DNA of 38,222 nt from Glycomyces salinus (lineage in GTDB: Bacteria > Actinomycetota > Actinomycetes > Mycobacteriales > Micromonosporaceae), in the NCBI RefSeq assembly GCF_016428645.1, contig NZ_JAELXW010000065.1:1-38222 (forward strand), written 5' to 3'. Position numbers and translations under genes: made by a program. Of this stretch, positions 24,877 through 32,781 are shown piece after piece. Position 1 is the first letter of the stretch. Each line of letters opens with the position of its first letter. The notes below the pieces were generated by a model. That model saw nothing but the letters and a program-made list of their open reading frames with translations. It was not told the DNA's origin and did no database searches.

Positions 24877-25368
24877 TCAGTTGCCTAGCCCGTCCCGTAT
24901 TCGAGCCGCGCGTCGAAGGTACTCGTGCTCGGCGACGAGTACAGGACGTTCGGGGTCACCGAGAAGCGGACGTCCGGGTGCCGGATCTCCCCAGTAGCGA
25001 GGGATCACATGGCAGTGGGTGTGCGGTACCGAGTTCCCCAGTATTTGGTAGTTCATCTTGTCGGCCTCGAAGACTCGTTGCACGACAGCTCCCACCCGTA
25101 CCACCTCGGTGAAGAACAGCGCCCGCTCCGCGTCCGGCAGATCGTGCGGCTCAGCGGCGTGCGTCTTGCAGACTACGATGCAGTATCCGGTTGCGAACTG
25201 ATCCCTGCCGAGCTTGACTACTGATACCTCCAGTTCGGCGATGGTAAATCCGATGAGATCGGACGCGTCCGCCTCCATCGAGCCGGGCTCGGTCAGGGAC
25301 GCGCACAGTCGGCACCCCTCACCGGCCACGAGCCGGTCCCATTCGCGCCTCGGCATCCAGCCGTCCAT
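24877..25368 (-). CDS. HIT-family nucleotide hydrolase/transferase
   Basis: A 163-residue histidine-triad protein. The signature HTHCHVIPR (His116, His118, His120) has the catalytic central His, and an upstream KTH followed by HDL (CIVVCKTHAAEPHDLPDA) fits the substrate pocket. The N-terminal CRLC pair recalls the zinc-binding CxxC of many HIT proteins. Members cleave or transfer nucleoside monophosphates from phosphoramidates, phosphosulfates or dinucleotides. The gene follows the second permease with a 12-bp gap and AGAAGAGG as ribosome site, and is the last gene of the operon. With a nucleotidyltransferase-like and a dTMP-kinase-like protein in the same operon, a nucleotidylated intermediate is conceivable, with HIT removing the nucleotide; that is an inference. 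Confidence 0.87.
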   Translation of the reverse strand: MDGWMPRREWDRLVAGEGCRLCASLTEPGSMEADASDLIGFTIAELEVSVVKLGRDQFATGYCIVVCKTHAAEPHDLPDAERALFFTEVVRVGAVVQRVFEADKMNYQILGNSVPHTHCHVIPRYWGDPAPGRPLLGDPERPVLVAEHEYLRRAARIRDGLGN

Positions 25369-25380
25369 GCTTGCCTCTTC

Positions 25381-26181
25381 TCAGCTCCCGAACTCTATAG
25401 CCCCGGAACGACGGCCTGACTCGGCGAATCGCTTGAATCCGAGAATCGCTACTCCCAGGCTCGCCGTCCCTACGATCGCTTCCATCCCTACATGCATCAG
25501 GACCTCGGTGAATCCCATTTCCGCTGAGAGCACGCCCCTGATGGCGGCCAGACCATGGTGCACCGGCAGCACGGCGGAGAGAGCCTGGAGCCAATCGGGC
25601 CACACCGACACCGGGACCTGTGCGCCGCTGATGGCCATAAGGGAGAGCATCGTGAGGTTGCCGACGACGTTCCGCAGAGAGTCCGCGCGCAATACCAGGC
25701 CGCCGAGGATGAGTCCGAAGCAGTAGGTGGAGAGTCCGACGAGCGCTATCAGTGGGATGACCACCAGCGCCATGGGCAATCGGAGGTCGACGCCGAACAG
25801 CGGTGACAGCAGGAACAGTGCCAACGTCGCGCTGGCCGTCCCGCTCGCCAGCCATTGCACGCTTCGCCCGCAGAGGACCAGTGCCAGGCTGGCAGGCGCG
25901 GCGATCAGCAGGGGGACACTGCCGGTCCAACGCTCCCAGGAGGTGGAGGCCACCACGAACAGGCTCTCCATCGCGGCGATCATGACCGCGTTGCCGATGA
26001 GCAGGTACTCGGTGTACTCGGGGGAATCGATCAGCCTTCCGATCAGCGCAAAGAAGGAGACCTGGCACAACACTCGAAACAGCCAACCGGTGATCCAGGT
26101 CCGGACGGTGTAGATGGTTCGGAAGTCGGCGAAGCCGGACGCTGCCGCGTAGCGCAGGATGCGGAGTCCATCGCTGATCAT
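25381..26181 (-). CDS. ABC-2-type transporter permease (second subunit)
   Basis: A 266-residue integral membrane protein with about six hydrophobic segments, arranged like ABC-2 exporter permeases. Recognisable parts are the WITGWLFRVLCQVSFFALIG first helix, AVMIAAMESLFVVASTSWER, a conserved-looking short motif MLSLMAISGAQVPVSVWPDW before the last helices, and HHGLAAIRGVL. The ATG at 26181 overlaps the TGA of the first permease as ATGA. The frame remains open far upstream, but that part is a shadow of the first permease. It should pair with the first permease and the ATPase as a heteromeric exporter of the cluster's product, possibly also giving self-resistance. Confidence 0.85.
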   Translation of the reverse strand: MISDGLRILRYAAASGFADFRTIYTVRTWITGWLFRVLCQVSFFALIGRLIDSPEYTEYLLIGNAVMIAAMESLFVVASTSWERWTGSVPLLIAAPASLALVLCGRSVQWLASGTASATLALFLLSPLFGVDLRLPMALVVIPLIALVGLSTYCFGLILGGLVLRADSLRNVVGNLTMLSLMAISGAQVPVSVWPDWLQALSAVLPVHHGLAAIRGVLSAEMGFTEVLMHVGMEAIVGTASLGVAILGFKRFAESGRRSGAIEFGS

Positions 26182-26948
26182 GCGTGGGAGACCGTCCCGT
26201 CGTTGCGAACCTTGAGCAGTACGCGATGAATCAGCCATGCTCCTAGCAGAAACCCGGTGCCGCCCAGGACAATCACGGCCGCAATGCGCGGCAACACCCG
26301 TTGAACCGGAGCCTCCGAGAGGCTGTCGCGTAGCAGATCGGTGCCCCAGGAGAGGAATACGACCTGTGTCAGTGGACGCAGCCACTCCGGCAGCAGTGCG
26401 GGGGGAACGAGTACGCCGCCGAGAATGTAGAAGGGGTACGACAGCGAGTTCTGAAAGGTTCTCGCCGATCGGGTGAGCACGAACAGACCGGCCATCGCGC
26501 TGGCAGTTCCGGCCATCGCGAGACCGATCGCCGCCAGAGTACCGACGAACAACCATGGATGCGGCACCGCGACGGCTTTGCCGAACAGGACCCTGGCCAC
26601 CAGCCAGCACTCGGCCACCGAAACCAGACTGACCAGGGTGATCATGGCGATCCGGCTCAATACGACTACCGCGACCGGGGAAGGGGAGGCGACAAGCAGT
26701 TCTAGGCGCCCGTCTGTTCGGTCGTTGGCTATGATCTCGCCCGAGGCCAGCAGTGCCATGGCGAACACCGTGATCATCGCAGGAGCCAGGACGGCGTACC
26801 CGGTGAGATCATCGCGACCCGTATACCGGACGATGGCAAGGAAAATTACTGTGAACAGTGGAGCGTTCACCAGAGCCATGAGATCGTGCGGGGACCGCCG
26901 CATGGCGGCGATCTGGAATCTGGCCATCGCCAACGCGAGCCGAATCAT
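26178..26948 (-). CDS. ABC-2-type transporter permease (first subunit)
   Basis: A 256-residue membrane protein with about six transmembrane segments. The IIANDRTDGRLELLVASP stretch resembles the conserved E-(K/R)-x-x-G-x-LE-L region of ABC-2 permeases, which lies in the coupling loop facing the ATPase. SYPFYILGGVLVPPALLP and LRPLTQVVFLSWGTDLLR form the typical ABC-2 tail. Its ATG overlaps the ATPase TGA (ATGA), and its own TGA overlaps the next permease start. It forms an exporter with its two neighbours. The substrate is not known; the adjacent peptide gene is the obvious candidate. Confidence 0.87.
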   Translation of the reverse strand: MIRLALAMARFQIAAMRRSPHDLMALVNAPLFTVIFLAIVRYTGRDDLTGYAVLAPAMITVFAMALLASGEIIANDRTDGRLELLVASPSPVAVVVLSRIAMITLVSLVSVAECWLVARVLFGKAVAVPHPWLFVGTLAAIGLAMAGTASAMAGLFVLTRSARTFQNSLSYPFYILGGVLVPPALLPEWLRPLTQVVFLSWGTDLLRDSLSEAPVQRVLPRIAAVIVLGGTGFLLGAWLIHRVLLKVRNDGTVSHA

Positions 26949-27940
26949 CCTACGTTCAGACCCCGGCTGCCGATGAGGTGCAGATAGACCTCCTCAAGGC
27001 TGGGTCGAGAGGTCGACAGTGAGGTTACCCCACCGTCGACGAGGAGGCTCAGCACAGCGGCAGAGGTGCCGTCTCCGGCAGTCTCGACGGTGATACGACC
27101 CTCCGAGTCGATCTCTACCCCGGCCACTCCCTCAACCTTCCGGATGCGGTCGATCAATTCGGCAGGTACTCCTTCGGCCGTGACTCGCTCCCAGGCCGAG
27201 AGCCATTCACCGATGGTCCGCGGGTCCTCCGTGCCGAGCAGCTTCCCGGAGTCGATGAGAGTGACTCGGTCGCAGAGTTCCTCGGCCTCGGTCATGTCGT
27301 GAGTGGTCAGCAGAATGGTTCGCCCCTCGGCCCGCAGCTGCCGCACGAGGCCCCGAAAGTCCCTGGCGGCCGCCGGGTCCAGCCCGACGGTGGGCTCATC
27401 GAGAATGAGCAGCCGTGGATTCCCGACCAGTCCGCGTGCCAGATGCAGGCGTTGCTTCATCCCGCGTGAAAAGGTCTCCACGCGCTCGTCGGCGCGCTCC
27501 TCCAATCCGAGTCGTTCCAGGAGCTTCGCGGTTCTCTCGGCACCCTCGGATGTGGGCTGCCGGTAGAGGGCCGACCAGTACATGAGGTTCTGCCGTGCGG
27601 TGAGACGGGTATACAGTCCGCGCTCACCGCCGAGAACGACTCCGACCAGCGGTCGCACCCGGGTGGTACTGACGACCACATCGTGGCCGAAGACCTTCGC
27701 GATTCCGGAGGTCGGAATCAACACGGTGGAGAGAATCTTGCACAGGGTGGTCTTTCCGGCGCCGTTGGGTCCGAGAAGGCCGTGTACCTCGCCGCTCGGG
27801 ACGGTCAAGGTGATGGCGTCGAGCGCGGTTCTGGATTCGGGAGGACGACGTTTCAGCCGCCCCGGCAATCGGGACCTGCTTCGTACGAAGGTCCTCGTCA
27901 GATCAGCGACGGCGACGGCGAGTGGTGAGGATTCGGTCAT
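26945..27940 (-). CDS. ABC exporter ATPase subunit
   Basis: A 331-residue ATPase of the DrrA/NatA type. Walker A is GPNGAGKTT (residues 57-65), the signature is FSRGMKQR, Walker B is LLILDEPTVGLDP and the H-loop is TTHDMTEAEEL. A C-terminal ~90-residue extension with a YLHLIG end is normal for ABC-2 exporter ATPases. I chose the ATG at 27940 (MTESSPLAV) because it overlaps the upstream TGA as ATGA; the frame is open beyond it without coding character. A basic insert of about 15 residues (RSRSRLPGRLKRRPPESR) sits between the first strand and Walker A, longer than usual. It energises the two permeases encoded directly downstream. Confidence 0.93.
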   Translation of the reverse strand: MTESSPLAVAVADLTRTFVRSRSRLPGRLKRRPPESRTALDAITLTVPSGEVHGLLGPNGAGKTTLCKILSTVLIPTSGIAKVFGHDVVVSTTRVRPLVGVVLGGERGLYTRLTARQNLMYWSALYRQPTSEGAERTAKLLERLGLEERADERVETFSRGMKQRLHLARGLVGNPRLLILDEPTVGLDPAAARDFRGLVRQLRAEGRTILLTTHDMTEAEELCDRVTLIDSGKLLGTEDPRTIGEWLSAWERVTAEGVPAELIDRIRKVEGVAGVEIDSEGRITVETAGDGTSAAVLSLLVDGGVTSLSTSRPSLEEVYLHLIGSRGLNVG

Positions 27941-29124
27941 TCGGGCCCTCTCATAGCGGCTCGGTCCGGTCGTCGGTCGGTCGCCTCCTCCAACCATTCC
28001 GAGCGGCAGGCGCCTCCGACCAGGATGAAGCTGCCTATGGGAGTGAGCGCCACGGTTCGGCGACGTCGCTGGACGAGTTCGAAGCCACGATATCGGTTGT
28101 CGTCCAACGGGATTCCATAAGCAGCCAGTCCCGCGCTCATCAGCCGTCGCACACCGATCCGTTCGTGCACCACCAGGGAGACCCAGTCCGCCACTCGACC
28201 CCGGTCGGCGTCGACCGTCGTCGCCGCGATACGTCCCGGTACCTGCAGCGGCCTCCAGCCACGAAGCGAACGCAGAACGCGTCTCGCGCGATCCCGCGCG
28301 GCGAGGCCGCGAGCCCGATCGGCCAGCGGCAGGCCACCCAGATCCGCACGCGCGACTCGCTTGCAGAGCTCGAGCCACTCCGGCCACAAGCCTATTTCGG
28401 TCAGCGCCTCTTCCAGGAGGCCCAATTCGACATCAGAGGACGAGTTGGTCAGCAATACCGCGTCCAAGAGGTCCCGACTCGCGAACGGCCGCTCGAATCG
28501 TTCGGCTGCCAGCGCCACCAGGCTCCCGCAGGTGCCCGACCGTGCCGCCGCCGGCAGCGTTCGCACGGCGGTGTTCAGGCTGGTCGCCACATCCACGGTG
28601 GAGATCCCAACAACGTACGGAACGCCGAGCCGCTCCCGTTCCGGTGTTCGCAACTCGACCATGAGGTCGTTCCACCGAGACTCGCGACGCGATCCGGGCA
28701 GCACAGTGAATGCGGTGACCTCCCAAGACCGGTCGAGGAGAGTTCTGACGACACTCCAGAGGTCGTCTTGGCCGTCACAGATCAGATCGAGGTCACCTGC
28801 GGCCCGCACCACGTCCTTCGGATAGCGTGCGGCGATGTCCGGTCCCTTGACGATCCTTACAGCCGCCCGCTCACCGAGGGTCCTCGCGAGCCGTTCGTAG
28901 AAGTCGGCGCGGCTTCTGTGGGCGGCAAGGTTTTCGGCGCCACCGGGCGGAAGGTTCCGTCGCTCGGCCGCCCATGCACTCAGCAGCGTCGCTCCTAGCT
29001 TGTGGCGCGGCGATCGGGCCTCACTCAGAAGCATCGCGTCGTCGGCATCCGCGGAGGCTCCTCGCGCGATCAATAGTCGGCGGAGTCTCCTGCCGGTGAA
29101 CAAGTCGACTTCTGTTGTGTTCAC
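27937..29124 (-). CDS. Nucleotidyltransferase-like protein (NTP_transf_5 type)
   Basis: A 395-residue protein with the nucleotidyltransferase core seen in uncharacterised PF14907-type proteins: IVKGPDIAARYP (residues 91-102) followed by VRAAGDLDLICDG (106-118), where Asp111 and Asp113 would bind metal. This K-G-x..YP..R..GDLDL pattern is found in proteins encoded beside various peptide and polysaccharide clusters, including some lasso-peptide loci. The start is a GTG at 29124, overlapping the kinase stop as GTGA; the end overlaps the ABC ATPase start. It might attach a nucleotide to the peptide or to a small molecule. The acceptor is unknown, and the fold call rests on one motif region. Confidence 0.7.
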   Translation of the reverse strand: MNTTEVDLFTGRRLRRLLIARGASADADDAMLLSEARSPRHKLGATLLSAWAAERRNLPPGGAENLAAHRSRADFYERLARTLGERAAVRIVKGPDIAARYPKDVVRAAGDLDLICDGQDDLWSVVRTLLDRSWEVTAFTVLPGSRRESRWNDLMVELRTPERERLGVPYVVGISTVDVATSLNTAVRTLPAAARSGTCGSLVALAAERFERPFASRDLLDAVLLTNSSSDVELGLLEEALTEIGLWPEWLELCKRVARADLGGLPLADRARGLAARDRARRVLRSLRGWRPLQVPGRIAATTVDADRGRVADWVSLVVHERIGVRRLMSAGLAAYGIPLDDNRYRGFELVQRRRRTVALTPIGSFILVGGACRSEWLEEATDRRPDRAAMRGPE

Positions 29125-29792
29125 GAAGGCTCGGACCTCATCTCGGCACGCCGGGCAACATCTGGAAACCGACGTGCGATCTGGCTGCGGACAGCTCTTC
29201 CGACAGCGGCGGTGTCCTCGCTTCCGTCTATCACCGTGAAATTCTCGGATTCGGGGATCTCGTCGTATTCATGCGCGAACGCCTTGAGATACTCGGGATA
29301 TTCATGATCGACTCCGCGTCGACGCAGCCGTTCCAGGGCCGTCTCCGGCTCGACCCGAACCAGAATGGTCATATGGGGCACAGGAAGGTTCCGGAACATA
29401 CGGCGCAGCAGGTTCTCATTACCTGTCCCCATAGCTCTCACAGAAGCATAGAAACAAGCAACGTAGCGGTCTACGACGACGAAATCGTCACGCTCGAGAG
29501 CGGGGAGCAACGTCTCATTCCAGTCCCGGTATCGGACCATTGCTCCCACGAATCTTGTCATGGCAGGGCCGACGACGTCCATGTGATCGCCCAGACCTGC
29601 CTCGGCGGCCATGTCAGTGAGAACCCTCCGGGTGAACGATGGGCTCTGGGAGGCGACGACCGCAGTCCTATAGCCGAGGTCGCGGAGCCACGATCCAGCG
29701 AGTTCGGCCTGGGTGGTCTTGCCAGACCCGTCGGTTCCGGCGAACGCGATGAAGCGAGCCGGAAGAGCATCGGGAGCGTTTATCGTTTCCAT
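29121..29792 (-). CDS. dTMP-kinase-like P-loop kinase
   Basis: A 223-residue protein of the thymidylate kinase family. GTDGSGKTT (residues 19-27) is the P-loop, FVVVDRYVAC carries the Asp-Arg-Tyr motif, and VRVEPETALERLRRRG is the late strand with the Arg-rich lid. The family's length is about 210, so this is complete. In a peptide operon it is unlikely to be the housekeeping kinase and may phosphorylate a pathway intermediate or supply a nucleotide. The ATG at 29792 has no clear ribosome site; the spacer to the peptide stop is 56 bp. The stop overlaps the nucleotidyltransferase start. Substrate choice (dTMP or something else) cannot be read from the sequence. Confidence 0.85.
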   Translation of the reverse strand: METINAPDALPARFIAFAGTDGSGKTTQAELAGSWLRDLGYRTAVVASQSPSFTRRVLTDMAAEAGLGDHMDVVGPAMTRFVGAMVRYRDWNETLLPALERDDFVVVDRYVACFYASVRAMGTGNENLLRRMFRNLPVPHMTILVRVEPETALERLRRRGVDHEYPEYLKAFAHEYDEIPESENFTVIDGSEDTAAVGRAVRSQIARRFPDVARRAEMRSEPS

Positions 29793-29848
29793 TGCGTTGA
29801 GCGCAGCGGCCCCGAGTGCGGAGCCACTGCACCTGACTTGTGGCCAGT

Positions 29849-29932
29849 CTACTTCTTCTTGTCTTCGGGGGGCTTGGCCAGCACTCTTACCTTCTTGAGC
29901 GAGACATGACGGCCCATAAACTTGGCGTTCAT
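29849..29932 (-). CDS. 27-residue peptide, candidate ribosomal-peptide precursor
   Basis: The peptide opens MNAKFMGRHVSLKK and ends with PPEDKKK; the middle is a basic, Val/Leu-containing stretch. The evidence for a real gene is its setting: GGAAGGAG lies about eight bases before the ATG, and a consensus-like promoter is 40 bp further up. It is the first ORF of the seven-gene operon. It has one Phe, one His and no Tyr, Trp or Cys, so it fits neither lasso, lanthipeptide nor the Tyr-His/Trp biarylitide pattern. It might be a modified peptide, a signalling peptide or a leader ORF. The product class is not recognised. Confidence 0.6.
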   Translation of the reverse strand: MNAKFMGRHVSLKKVRVLAKPPEDKKK

Positions 29933-29972
29933 GGTTGCTTCTCCTTCCTGTCGGAATGCGCGTACCCGAAAG

Positions 29973-30001
29973 AGCATAGAATCCATCTCACCGGGAGTCA
30001 A
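29973..30001 (-). promoter_or_regulatory. Promoter of the peptide/kinase/ABC operon
   Basis: On the minus strand TTGACT (30001-29996) and TATGCT (29978-29973) are separated by 17 bp. Each matches the housekeeping sigma consensus at five of six or four of six positions. Transcription would start near 29966, leaving a ~34-base leader with the ribosome site GGAAGGAG before the peptide ATG at 29932. Confidence 0.7.
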
Positions 30002-30231
30002 TATCCAACTCCATGATCATTTTAGACCGGTACCTCCATGCGTTGGCAATGTTCCCATTGTTATCGAGTGAGAACACTGAGGCAGTTGCGATCAGAGATG
30101 ACTCTGCCAAGTGGCGGCCTCCGCACTAGTCCGCACACCTCTGCCGTGCGACAATCGCCTGGTTTATACAGCTGCACCCGTCCCGGACCATCGCCAACCG
30201 ATCCAGGATTCCTTGGGCCGAGAGGATCACC

Positions 30232-31455
30232 ATGCCGAAGATTGACTTCCCCTTCCCTGACGGCGCATCACCGTACGCCGAATTCAATGCGATTCGCGAG
30301 AAGACCAGAGTTCATCGCACACAACTTCCCGACGGTCCCCATGTTTGGATCGTCACCCGTTATCAGGACGCGCTGGAAATCTTCTCGGAGAAATCTGTCA
30401 CCAAAAGCTACAGAGAAGCCAAGCATTATATGAACACATCGGGAGCACAGACGATCGACGACACTGACATTCCCGATTACGAGGACATGATCACCTCTGA
30501 CTCCTCACGGCACGAGCACCTGCGACGCAGCGTGACCGCGGCGTTCACTCCTCGCCGGATACGGTCACTGCGGCCACGGATCGAGCAGCTCACGCATGAT
30601 CTGATCGACGAGTTCGCGGCCCGAGGCGCATCCGATCTCATGGCGGAATTCGCCTACCCCCTGCCCATTGCCGTGATCTGCGAATTGCTCGGCGTCCCCA
30701 AAGAAGACGGTGAATCCTTCAAGCACTGGGCGATTGCGCTCGTAGACGAAGCGGCCCCGGAGGCCGGGCACGCATACGCGGAGCTCTCTGATTACCTGCG
30801 CGAGCTGCTCCTCACCAAGAAGAAGCGGCGAGACGATGACCTGCTCGGCGCCCTGCTCGCGGAGCCCGCGGAGCCGTTGGCGTTCGATGACGTCCACGCG
30901 ACGGCCGTGCTCCTGCTGTGGGCCGGATTCGCGACCACCGCGAACCTCATCGGCAACGGAGTCCACGCCCTGATCCAACGACCCGAGCTCACGAAGCCGG
31001 TGCTCGCACGCCCTGAGGCCCTTTCCGGTCTGGTGGAGGAGCTACTGCGCCTGTACCCACCCGCTCAGCTCAGCACGCTCCGGTGCGCCACCCGGCCCTT
31101 GTCGATCGGCGAGATCGACATACCGACCGGTTCAGTAGTGCTCGTCAACATCGCCAGCGCGAACCGCGACCCGCGCCAGTTCCGTGAACCCGACCGCATC
31201 GACCCGAAGCGCGAACCCAATCGGCATATGAGCTTCGGTCATGGCATCCACAACTGCCTCGGCGCAGCCCTGGCCCGACTCGAGGGCGACATCGCGTTCC
31301 GGGCACTTCTCGAGCGGCTTCCCAACCTCGCCTTCGATTCAACGACCGCTGAACCACCTTGGCGCCCAAGTGGATTCATGCGTGGATTGGCCAAGCTCTC
31401 CGTTACGTTCAACTCCCCCACCGGAACGATCGCGATCCCTTCCGGGGAGGCATGA
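30232..31455 (+). CDS. Cytochrome P450
   Basis: A 407-residue bacterial class I P450. The heme loop is FGHGIHNCLG with the ligand Cys342, ExxR is Glu270-Leu-Leu-Arg273, and the I-helix motif is AGFATT (231-236), in which Phe-Ala replaces the usual His-Glu before Thr. C-helix HEHLRR is present. The start ATG has GAGAGG six bases upstream. No ferredoxin or reductase gene is nearby, so redox partners must be supplied elsewhere. It is divergent from the peptide operon across 299 bp and is the only oxidase in the cluster, so it is a candidate peptide or small-molecule tailoring enzyme. The altered acid residue in the I-helix suggests altered proton delivery or non-hydroxylating chemistry such as cross-linking; that is an inference. 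Confidence 0.92.
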   Translation: MPKIDFPFPDGASPYAEFNAIREKTRVHRTQLPDGPHVWIVTRYQDALEIFSEKSVTKSYREAKHYMNTSGAQTIDDTDIPDYEDMITSDSSRHEHLRRSVTAAFTPRRIRSLRPRIEQLTHDLIDEFAARGASDLMAEFAYPLPIAVICELLGVPKEDGESFKHWAIALVDEAAPEAGHAYAELSDYLRELLLTKKKRRDDDLLGALLAEPAEPLAFDDVHATAVLLLWAGFATTANLIGNGVHALIQRPELTKPVLARPEALSGLVEELLRLYPPAQLSTLRCATRPLSIGEIDIPTGSVVLVNIASANRDPRQFREPDRIDPKREPNRHMSFGHGIHNCLGAALARLEGDIAFRALLERLPNLAFDSTTAEPPWRPSGFMRGLAKLSVTFNSPTGTIAIPSGEA

Positions 31456-31478
31456 CCGGCACCGACGCAACACCTCCG

Positions 31479-31602
31479 GGCCGATAAGGTGGCGCGCATG
31501 CGTTTGTTGGTGGCACGGTGCCAGGTTGATTACACTGGTCGGCTTTCAGCTCATTTGCCCATGGCCGACCGTTTGATAATTTGGAAGGCCGACGGGAGTG
31601 TG
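31479..31602 (+). repeat. Right direct repeat of the 6.6-kb cluster (nucS 5' end)
   Basis: The intact copy, covering the promoter and the first 35 codons of nucS. Its partner is 24728-24851. The coding part differs at 16 of 105 positions by hand count. Confidence 0.8.
31485..31490 (+). promoter_or_regulatory. -10 element for leaderless nucS transcript
   Basis: TAAGGT is seven bases before the nucS ATG with no ribosome site between. This is the normal spacing for a leaderless start and supports 31498 rather than the frame's earlier ATG at 31489. Confidence 0.55.
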
Positions 31603-32163
31603 CTGGTGCATGCCGATGGGGGGTCTTATAAGCCGCTCAATTGGATGACGCCGCCGTGTTCGGTGGTCGAGGGGGACGGGGTTTGGACCGTCACTTCCAA
31701 GAAGTCCGGGGACCAGTTGAAGATCTCGATCGAAGAGGTCTTCCACGACTCGTCGCATGAGCTCGGCGTCGACCCGGGGCTGCAGAAGGACGGGGTCGAG
31801 GCGCATCTGCAGGAGTTGCTGGCGGCCGACACCGGTCCGCTCGGGGACGGGTGGTCGCTGGTGCGGCGGGAGTATCCGACCGCGATCGGGCCGGTGGACC
31901 TGATGTGCCGCGACGCCGACGGCGGGCATGTGGCCGTCGAGATCAAGCGGCGCGGCGAGATCGACGGCGTCGAGCAGTTGACGCGGTATCTGGAGCTGCT
32001 CAACCGCGACCCGCTGCTGTCGCCGGTCGAAGGGGTGTTCGCGGCCCAGGCGATCAAGCCGCAGGCGCGGGTCCTGGCCGAGGACCGCGGGATCCGGTGC
32101 GTGGTGCTGGACTACGACGACATGCGCGGGGCGGTCGACGAATCCCAGCCGCGCCTTTTCTGA
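31498..32163 (+). CDS. nucS: Mismatch-specific endonuclease NucS/EndoMS
   Basis: A 221-residue NucS, the enzyme of non-canonical mismatch repair in actinobacteria and archaea. It recognises G:T, G:G and T:T mismatches and cuts both strands, with help from the sliding clamp. The N-terminal DNA-binding and dimerisation part begins [16 protein letters not shown]; the C-terminal RecB-like nuclease has GPVDLMC (Asp134), VAVEIKRRG (Glu148, Lys150) and [10 protein letters not shown] (Gln160). The length matches the family. The first 35 codons occur again as a broken copy 6.75 kb upstream, so the present 5' end may have arrived with the inserted cluster. The gene is followed by a strong hairpin shared with a convergent gene. 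Confidence 0.96.
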   Translation: MRLLVARCQVDYTGRLSAHLPMADRLIIWKADGSVLVHADGGSYKPLNWMTPPCSVVEGDGVWTVTSKKSGDQLKISIEEVFHDSSHELGVDPGLQKDGVEAHLQELLAADTGPLGDGWSLVRREYPTAIGPVDLMCRDADGGHVAVEIKRRGEIDGVEQLTRYLELLNRDPLLSPVEGVFAAQAIKPQARVLAEDRGIRCVVLDYDDMRGAVDESQPRLF

Positions 32164-32189
32164 ACTTCCCGGTCGAGGCGGTTTTGAGC

Positions 32190-32217
32190 GGCGGCGGGGG
32201 TACCGTTCCCCGCCGCC
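32190..32217. terminator. Bidirectional hairpin terminator between nucS and DUF4190 gene
   Basis: GGCGGCGGGG (32190-32199) pairs perfectly with CCCCGCCGCC (32208-32217) around an 8-base loop. It sits between two convergent stop codons, so it can serve both genes. Confidence 0.75.
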
Positions 32218-32225
32218 GTCGAGCA

Positions 32226-32624
32226 TCAGTTGGTCTCGAGGTCGTCGAGCTCCTGGTTGATCTGGTCGGTGCACTCGGCCGCGCTGCCGGAGTAGCCGGC
32301 CTCCTCGCAGGCGTCGCCGACCGCGTCGTAGATCACGACGGTCCAGACGATCGCGGCGGCGATCGCGAGGATGCCGAGGACGATGCCTGCGATGCCGGTG
32401 CCCTTCCCGGCCTGGTTGACGCGGTTCTTGCTGACGACGGCGCCCACGATGCCGAAGATGAGGGCCAGGATGCCCAGCGGGATGCCGATGAAGATGCCGA
32501 CGCCGGGGATCAGGCCGGCCAGCAGGCCGATGATGCCCAGGACCAGGGCGGTGACGCCGAAGCCGTTGCCGGACTTCTGCTGCGGCATGGGCTGGGCAGG
32601 GGGCGGGGCGGGGGGATAGGACAC
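32226..32624 (-). CDS. DUF4190-type small membrane protein
   Basis: A 132-residue membrane protein. A Pro/Gln-rich cytoplasmic head (MSYPPAPPPAQPMPQQ) is followed by FGVTALVLGIIGLLAGL and a glycine-rich hydrophobic stretch GIFIGIPLGILALIFGIVGA. A short basic loop follows, then a last membrane segment GIVLGILAIAAAIVW and an acidic tail with two Cys. This layout is typical of DUF4190 proteins, common in actinobacteria and of unknown role. The ATG follows a purine-rich AAGGAGA site. It is transcribed toward nucS and shares the terminator, and is divergent from manC. Confidence 0.85.
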   Translation of the reverse strand: MSYPPAPPPAQPMPQQKSGNGFGVTALVLGIIGLLAGLIPGVGIFIGIPLGILALIFGIVGAVVSKNRVNQAGKGTGIAGIVLGILAIAAAIVWTVVIYDAVGDACEEAGYSGSAAECTDQINQELDDLETN

Positions 32625-32781
32625 GGGAATCTCCTTGGTCGTGATCGTTGCGGAATGTTCTGGGCGGAACGCGAGACAGCCTAGCCGATGCCCGCAACCG
32701 CCTGGTCACCGCCGACGCCGTTCACGCGCTGGACAGCACGGCGTGAACGTCCTCGTTGAGGCGGCATGCAAGACTATTGGC

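Larger units (their letters stand above)
24852..31478. other. Peptide/P450/ABC gene cluster inserted at nucS
   Basis: A segment of about 6.6 kb, exactly framed by the two nucS 5' copies. Minus strand in transcription order: 27-codon peptide, dTMP-kinase-like, nucleotidyltransferase-like, ABC ATPase, ABC permease 1, ABC permease 2, HIT protein. Plus strand: cytochrome P450. Four junctions show 4-bp overlaps, so the seven minus-strand genes behave as one unit from the promoter at 29973-30001. No integrase or transposase lies inside. The set resembles a small ribosomal-peptide biosynthesis and export locus, but the chemistry is not recognisable. Confidence 0.6.

Noticed and set aside
24804-25112. 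102-codon plus-strand ORF running from the nucS remnant into the HIT gene
   Set aside because: It mixes pseudo-nucS sequence with the antisense of HIT and has no coding character of its own.
29849-29932. The 27-residue peptide as a lasso, lanthipeptide or biarylitide precursor
   Set aside because: No lasso cyclase or LanB/LanM gene is present, there is no Cys, and the Tyr-x-His/Trp core expected for P450-linked biarylitides is missing.
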